This document shows positions 38,699-42,815 of a stretch of DNA of 42,815 bases, in pieces. Within the stretch, counting starts at the first letter, position 1, and each line of letters starts with the position of its first letter. Position numbers and translations under genes: made by a program. The notes below the pieces were generated by a model. That model was not told where the DNA came from and made no database searches. It was given only the letters and a program-made list of their open reading frames with translations. The DNA is from Oscillospiraceae bacterium. Lineage in GTDB: Bacteria; Bacillota; Clostridia; Oscillospirales; CAG-272. The stretch lies in the NCBI GenBank assembly GCA_015064885.1, contig SVRJ01000018.1:1-42815 (forward strand). The letters are read 5' to 3'.

Positions 38699-39658
38699 TC
38701 AAAGCTCGGAGAAAAATTCAAATATAATATCGTTGTTTCCCGCCGCAGTTTCATGTCCGTAATCGGGATATACGAGCATCTCTTTTTCGGATGTTATCTT
38801 GTTATATGCCGCGAACTGAGTTGATGGTGGGCAACAATTATCGAGAAGACCGGTTGACATAAGCACCTTGGCTTTGATACGGGGAGCAAGGAACTGAAGG
38901 TCTATGTATCCAAGCTTTGTAAAGAATTCGGTTATATGCTCATGGAGAGGATCAAAATGACGAAGGTAATATCTGATCCCTTCATATGCACCTTTGTCAA
39001 GGTCCATATCCCAAACTCTCTTATAGTCACACAGATACGGATATTTAGGAGCACACATCTTTATTTCGGGAACAAGAGCCGCACAGGCAAGTGTAAGAGC
39101 ACCTCCCTGCGATCCGCCGGTTGCGCCTATGCGTGTTTCGTCTACGTAGTCAAGATCCATTACCACTCGGGCGAGCATTGCCGTATCGAGAAACATGTCT
39201 CTGCAGTAGAGATCCTCGGGTTTTCCGTCAAATCCGCGCATAAACGGAGTTGAAAAAGTAGTTCCGGGAACTCCCCCTACGTCCTCTGAATATCCGCCCT
39301 GACCTCTTGCGTCCATGAAAGCAACGCAGAAACCCTGTGAAACGTAAGGAAGAAGACTCGACCAATCTGACGATGAACCCGAAAGTCCGTGGAACATAAG
39401 TATCGCGGGAATCTTCCCTTCTACATTTTTAGGCTTCATAAACTTTGCGTATATTCTCGCATTTTTCGTAGAAGTAAAAGTGAGGTTATACGCCTCGGCT
39501 ATACGTGAATTGAATTTTGCGCGTTCAAATGTCGGGCAAGGGTCTATAGAATTCATTTCTTCAAGCGACTTGTCCCAGAATTCATCAAAATCATCCGGAC
39601 GGGGATTTACTCCTTGGTACACCTTAAGTCTTTCAAGTGACATATCTACAGCAGGCAT
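38699..39658 (-). CDS. CE7-family acetyl esterase (acetylxylan esterase / cephalosporin-C deacetylase)
   Basis: The product has 319 residues, the normal family length. AAGGAG lies before ATG 39658. The catalytic triad is visible: Ser in ATGGSQGGALTLA, Asp in STGLLDNCCPP, His in YPDYGHETA. DARGQGG forms the oxyanion region typical of this family, and FHGLSGSSSDW precedes it. No signal peptide is present, so it should remove acetyl groups from imported acetylated xylo-oligosaccharides or similar esters inside the cell. It is the first gene of a two-gene operon with the amidohydrolase. Confidence 0.93.
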   Translation of the reverse strand: MPAVDMSLERLKVYQGVNPRPDDFDEFWDKSLEEMNSIDPCPTFERAKFNSRIAEAYNLTFTSTKNARIYAKFMKPKNVEGKIPAILMFHGLSGSSSDWSSLLPYVSQGFCVAFMDARGQGGYSEDVGGVPGTTFSTPFMRGFDGKPEDLYCRDMFLDTAMLARVVMDLDYVDETRIGATGGSQGGALTLACAALVPEIKMCAPKYPYLCDYKRVWDMDLDKGAYEGIRYYLRHFDPLHEHITEFFTKLGYIDLQFLAPRIKAKVLMSTGLLDNCCPPSTQFAAYNKITSEKEMLVYPDYGHETAAGNNDIIFEFFSEL

Positions 39659-39762
39659 GGTATTATCTCCTTGTATAAAAAATTTGCATACTATAATTGT
39701 TTTCTATAGGAAAGCACGTGCTTAAACTATGCTTTTGATCAGCTTCTGAACGGCCATTATAC

Positions 39763-40749
39763 TCAAAGCAATTTTGCTCTGAGCTCATCTCCGCTCATAT
39801 AAGAAAGATATGCAGGGGGAACGTCGAAAACAGTTTTGCATCCGCTCTGCCCTTCATTTGCCATTCTGTAAGCCGCCCTTGCGTATGCAACGATAACGCT
39901 TGCGGTGAATTCCGGGTTTGAATCGAGCTTAAGACTATATTCTATTATATGGCTATGCTCGTCGTTCCATCCCGTTTTTCCCGAGCGGATAACAAAACCG
40001 CCGTGAGGGATTCCGCCGTGATCCCGCATTAGCTCCTCTTCAGTAATAAAGTGAACCGTAGTATCATAATCGGCAAAGTAATTCGGCATATTTTTTATCT
40101 CTTCCTCTATCCTTGAAGCATCCGCACCATCCTCAAGCACCACAAAACATTCTCTTGTGTGCTTTTCTCTTGTGGTGAGTGCGGGATTTTCACCGCGTCT
40201 GACAGAATCGAGAGCCACCTCTACCGGAATAGTATACTGCTTTGCATTCTTTACACCGTCTATTCTGCGTATAGCATCAGAGTGCCCTTGGCTCACGCCA
40301 CGCCCCCAGAAGGTATAGTCGCTTCCGTTTGTAAGAATAGCCTGAGTGTACATTCTGTTAAGAGAGAACATCCCCGGATCCCATCCTACAGAAATAAAGC
40401 CTATTTTTCCGCTTTCCTTTGCCGCCCTGTCTACGTTTGCAAAATGCTCCGGGATCCTCGCATGTGTGTCAAAGCTATCAACAACGTTAAAAAGCTTTAC
40501 GTATTCCGGAGTCTGGATCGGAAGATCTGTAGCGCTTCCTCCGCATATAACGAGAACGTCTATTTTATCCCGCCATTCCGCAATATCGTTTACACTGACA
40601 CAAGCTGCTCCCGGAGTCAATATATTAAGGCTTTCGGGATCTCGTCTTGTAAAAACAGCAACAGTCTCCATATCGGGATTATGTTTTACTGCGCACTCAA
40701 CCCCTCTTCCAAGATTTCCGTATCCGAGAATACCTATTCTGATGCTCAT
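39763..40749 (-). CDS. ddh: meso-Diaminopimelate dehydrogenase
   Basis: The product has 328 residues and begins MSIRIGILGYGNLGRGVECAV (NADP-binding GYGNLGRG). AVFTRRDPE, VICGGSATDLP and VGWDPGMFSLNR (substrate cleft), FWGRGVSQGHSDAIRRIDGV and HGGFVIRSG are diagnostic of Ddh. It makes meso-diaminopimelate in one step from tetrahydrodipicolinate, ammonia and NADPH, giving lysine and peptidoglycan cross-links. A GAAAGGA-like site precedes ATG 40749 and the gene is transcribed alone. Its presence indicates a meso-DAP cell wall. Confidence 0.95.
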   Translation of the reverse strand: MSIRIGILGYGNLGRGVECAVKHNPDMETVAVFTRRDPESLNILTPGAACVSVNDIAEWRDKIDVLVICGGSATDLPIQTPEYVKLFNVVDSFDTHARIPEHFANVDRAAKESGKIGFISVGWDPGMFSLNRMYTQAILTNGSDYTFWGRGVSQGHSDAIRRIDGVKNAKQYTIPVEVALDSVRRGENPALTTREKHTRECFVVLEDGADASRIEEEIKNMPNYFADYDTTVHFITEEELMRDHGGIPHGGFVIRSGKTGWNDEHSHIIEYSLKLDSNPEFTASVIVAYARAAYRMANEGQSGCKTVFDVPPAYLSYMSGDELRAKLL

Positions 40750-40791
40750 AAAAAATTCCTTTCGGGTATTGTATAAAATTTAATTGATAAT

Positions 40792-40820
40792 ATTATATCA
40801 CAAAAATCTCTGCTTGTCAA
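40792..40820 (-). promoter_or_regulatory. Promoter of ddh
   Basis: On the minus strand, perfect TTGACA (40820-40815) and TATAAT (40797-40792), 17 bp apart. Confidence 0.9.
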
Positions 40821-40877
40821 TCCTCAGTATAACCCTCAACCTGTCAAATGTAATTTATTTTACTTATAAAAACGCAT

Positions 40878-40909
40878 AAAAAAGCCCCCATCCCGCATCG
40901 GATGAGGGC
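40878..40909 (-). terminator. Terminator of the PHP phosphoesterase gene
   Basis: GCCCCCATCC (40884-40893) pairs with GGATGAGGGC (40900-40909), allowing one mismatch. On the minus strand it is followed by TTTTTT. Confidence 0.88.
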
Positions 40910-40918
40910 AACAAATCA

Positions 40919-41740
40919 TTATTTCTTATTTCGTGCGAGTATCTCATCAACGGTAAGCATATCGTCATCGGTGATCTTGCAAAGATCGAGGAACTTTTCA
41001 ACCTCGTGAAGCTTGCGGTCACCGCCTACGTTATGGCTATCTGATCCGTACGTAAACTTACATCCACATTCCTTGGCTATAGAATATATACGAACGTACT
41101 CACAGCTCGGTATCTGCTCGCTCGGCATATAGATAAGACAGCTTCCGTTCATCTCTATTGCGATCCCGCTTTCCTTGGCTGCCGAAAATGCCTCATACAG
41201 ATATGAGTCGGGAATATACGACTGAACAAGATTATATATATCGTATTTCGTTCCGGGAACAAACGGATGGGCTACAGACATCATTCTCTTAGCGAGCGGA
41301 TGAGTTACAAGGAGCATAAAACTCTCCATTAAAAGCTTTGCATGAGACTTTTCATCGGGAATAAGCTCACGCGGAGCAACGAGATTCATATGCGTATGAG
41401 AATGAGGAACGAGAACAAAATCAAAATGCTCAAAATTTTCTTCCGCAAGACAAAGCTTTCCGCCGTATGCAAATTCAGTCTCGCACCCGAAAAGAAGCTT
41501 TATTCCATCAAGTTCTCTGCTTGCGGGAAGCTCTTCTTTAAGCTTTAAAACGTGTTCAACGTTCTGCGGGGCGTACCAATTTGATGCACCGGGAATTGCG
41601 CTATCCCACAAATGATCGGCAAAGCCAAGAGCCTTAAGACCTGTTTCCTTCGCCTTTTCAACGTATCCCCTGAATGTAGCACTTCTATCAGCACATGAAG
41701 AAAGACCCGTATGTATGTGCACGTCACTTGTTATTTTCAT
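40919..41740 (-). CDS. PHP-domain phosphoesterase
   Basis: The product has 273 residues and starts MKITSDVHIHTGLSSCAD (metal-binding HIH). ALGFADHLWDS, FGCETEFAYG, FVLVPHSHTHMN, MMSVAHPF and FTYGSDSHNVG are the remaining metal ligands of the PHP fold, in the order seen in histidinol-phosphatase-type proteins. No histidine-biosynthesis genes are adjacent, so the phosphatase substrate is open. It is monocistronic with a strong promoter and terminator. Confidence 0.88.
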   Translation of the reverse strand: MKITSDVHIHTGLSSCADRSATFRGYVEKAKETGLKALGFADHLWDSAIPGASNWYAPQNVEHVLKLKEELPASRELDGIKLLFGCETEFAYGGKLCLAEENFEHFDFVLVPHSHTHMNLVAPRELIPDEKSHAKLLMESFMLLVTHPLAKRMMSVAHPFVPGTKYDIYNLVQSYIPDSYLYEAFSAAKESGIAIEMNGSCLIYMPSEQIPSCEYVRIYSIAKECGCKFTYGSDSHNVGGDRKLHEVEKFLDLCKITDDDMLTVDEILARNKK

Positions 41741-41778
41741 CTTAAATGTCCTCCTTGGCGAGTAATTACTGTATAAGA

Positions 41779-41807
41779 ATTATATCACACATTATCGGAT
41801 TTGTCAA
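41779..41807 (-). promoter_or_regulatory. Promoter of the PHP phosphoesterase gene
   Basis: On the minus strand, perfect TTGACA (41807-41802) and TATAAT (41784-41779), 17 bp apart. Confidence 0.9.
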
Positions 41808-41836
41808 GAAGATATAGCCATTTATTTTTCTATATC

Positions 41837-42815
41837 TCACTTGATCCTGACGTACCCGCTCTTCTCGATCAAGGTCTGACCTTCATCCGAAAGAAGCCAA
41901 TCGATAAGAATGGGAATATTTTTATTATCATTGTCCGCTCGATAAATGGCATAGAACTGAGCAACTATGGGATAAGTTCGGTTACGTATGTTTTCCGCAC
42001 TCGGATATACACCGTTGAGTGAAAGCATCTTTACCGAATCATTTTCAACAATGCCGTCCATATAGTATCTGAAGGAAAATCCGATAGAGGCTCCGGTTAT
42101 GGAAAGGAGTGATTTTCTTCCGATCTTATAGTCTCCCATAAAGGACTCAAACGCAGTCTGGCTTCCGCTGCCCTCAAGTCTTGTTACCGGATTTATAATT
42201 CTGTCCGCTCCTCCGACCTCTGACCAATTCTTGTATTCGCATGCATATATTTTTCTTATCTGTTCTATGCTAAGATCGTCTATAGGATTATTCTCATTTA
42301 CAAAGAAAACAAATCCCTCAAGCCCGATAGGAACGTATACAAGCTCAACACCCTTGTCGCTTGCATACTGTTTTTGCGCTTCTGAAGGTCCCGCACAAAA
42401 CAGAATATCTGTAGTCCCGTCTACAATAGCCTGATAACCGCGTACAGTATTTTTGTACTGCATCGCACTGTCCTCGGCAAAATTTTCTCCATAATAATTG
42501 TCGTCCGAAAACTCACCGCCGACAAACCTGACACACCCTTCGGGATAAACGTTATCTATAACAGCGGCATATACCGGTACAAGTGCCGCCGCTCCATCGA
42601 GCACGGGAAGATCATCTGTCAGTTTAAGAGATGATTGAATTTTGGGAAGCTCAGAACCGGCGTTATGAGGCAGATAGCTTTTGACGTCTATCATTTGCGC
42701 CTGCGTTGCACCGCTGAAATTATTTGAGAGTCTGCGGGTAAGCAAGCCATACATTCCGAAATTGAACAGCGCAAAGATCAATACTACCGCAATAATAGCG
42801 AGGATCTGCTTAGCG
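41837..42815 (-). CDS. PstS-like phosphate-binding protein, 5' end missing
   Basis: The open frame runs to the window edge without a proper start, so the gene is partial. Its visible N-terminus (AKQILAIIAVVLIFALFNFG) is a membrane anchor. The body resembles a periplasmic-type phosphate-binding domain: LDGAAALVPVYAAVI, YQAIVDGTTDILFCAGPSEAQKQYA, GLEGFVFFVNENNPIDDLSIEQIRKIYACEYKNWSEVGG, VTRLEGSGSQTAFESFM. These match PstS-like family motifs for tetrahedral oxyanions. It is probably membrane-tethered outside the cell and feeds a phosphate importer or senses phosphate. The transport genes would lie beyond the edge. Confidence 0.82.
   Translation of the reverse strand, partial: AKQILAIIAVVLIFALFNFGMYGLLTRRLSNNFSGATQAQMIDVKSYLPHNAGSELPKIQSSLKLTDDLPVLDGAAALVPVYAAVIDNVYPEGCVRFVGGEFSDDNYYGENFAEDSAMQYKNTVRGYQAIVDGTTDILFCAGPSEAQKQYASDKGVELVYVPIGLEGFVFFVNENNPIDDLSIEQIRKIYACEYKNWSEVGGADRIINPVTRLEGSGSQTAFESFMGDYKIGRKSLLSITGASIGFSFRYYMDGIVENDSVKMLSLNGVYPSAENIRNRTYPIVAQFYAIYRADNDNKNIPILIDWLLSDEGQTLIEKSGYVRIK

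Overview
The window looks like a chromosomal segment of an anaerobic, endospore-forming member of the Bacillota (class Clostridia, probably an uncultured gut or rumen lineage). The evidence is a full-length SpoIIE, strong AGGAGG-type ribosome binding sites, an oxygen-defence set typical of strict anaerobes (superoxide reductase, rubredoxin, flavodiiron protein), meso-diaminopimelate dehydrogenase, and many near-consensus sigma-A promoters (TTGACA, 17 bp, TATAAT). Genus cannot be assigned by reading alone.

Layout. 1-3.7 kb: two secreted proteins, one with a tandem-duplicated domain and a Cys-Gly-Ser plus membrane-helix C-terminus, the other a DUF4886 (SGNH-like) lipoprotein. 3.7-5.7 kb: minus-strand operon of an HPr-like protein, an ACT-domain protein and a UPF0210/PFL protein. 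5.7-9 kb: a hypothetical gene and spoIIE. 9-11.2 kb: two identical tRNA-Leu(GAG) genes flanking a small accessory patch (hairpin array, four-helix-bundle gene remnant, an unknown gene, an XRE regulator with hydrophobic repeats). 11.3-13.1 kb: a large lipoprotein. 13.2-17.1 kb: a tRNA-Leu(CAG) gene cut exactly in its anticodon loop by about 3.77 kb of DNA with imperfect inverted repeats at both ends. The insert carries an intact tRNA-Leu(CAG), a YcxB-like membrane protein, a Gfo/Idh/MocA oxidoreductase, a ThuA-like protein and an AraC regulator, but no recombinase.

17.2-19.7 kb: a YitT-family membrane protein and an M28 peptidase. 19.7-24.1 kb: an operon of MarR regulator, an old-yellow-enzyme/enoate-reductase-type flavoenzyme and both subunits of aconitase X, with two palindromic operators at the promoter. 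24.2-29 kb: divergent sugar-acid or polysaccharide-type genes (two Gfo/Idh/MocA oxidoreductases and two beta-helix proteins). 29-30.8 kb: a TM2-like small membrane protein, a DUF4299-like gene and a palindromic repeat. 30.8-34.8 kb: an oxygen/nitrosative-stress locus (ferredoxin-like protein, flavodiiron-flavin reductase-rubredoxin fusion, desulfoferrodoxin, rubredoxin) divergent from a Crp/Fnr regulator. 34.9-42.8 kb: gene remnant, amidase lipoprotein, ZIP metal transporter, flavin-reductase-like protein, amidohydrolase, CE7 esterase, Ddh, PHP phosphoesterase, and a 5'-truncated PstS-like protein.

The most unusual item is the insertion that splits tRNA-Leu(CAG) and brings its own intact copy of the same tRNA. 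Second is the same 16-bp palindrome (TGTTG-N6-CAACA) at the aconitase X promoter and at the oxygen-defence promoter 10 kb away, which suggests shared regulation.
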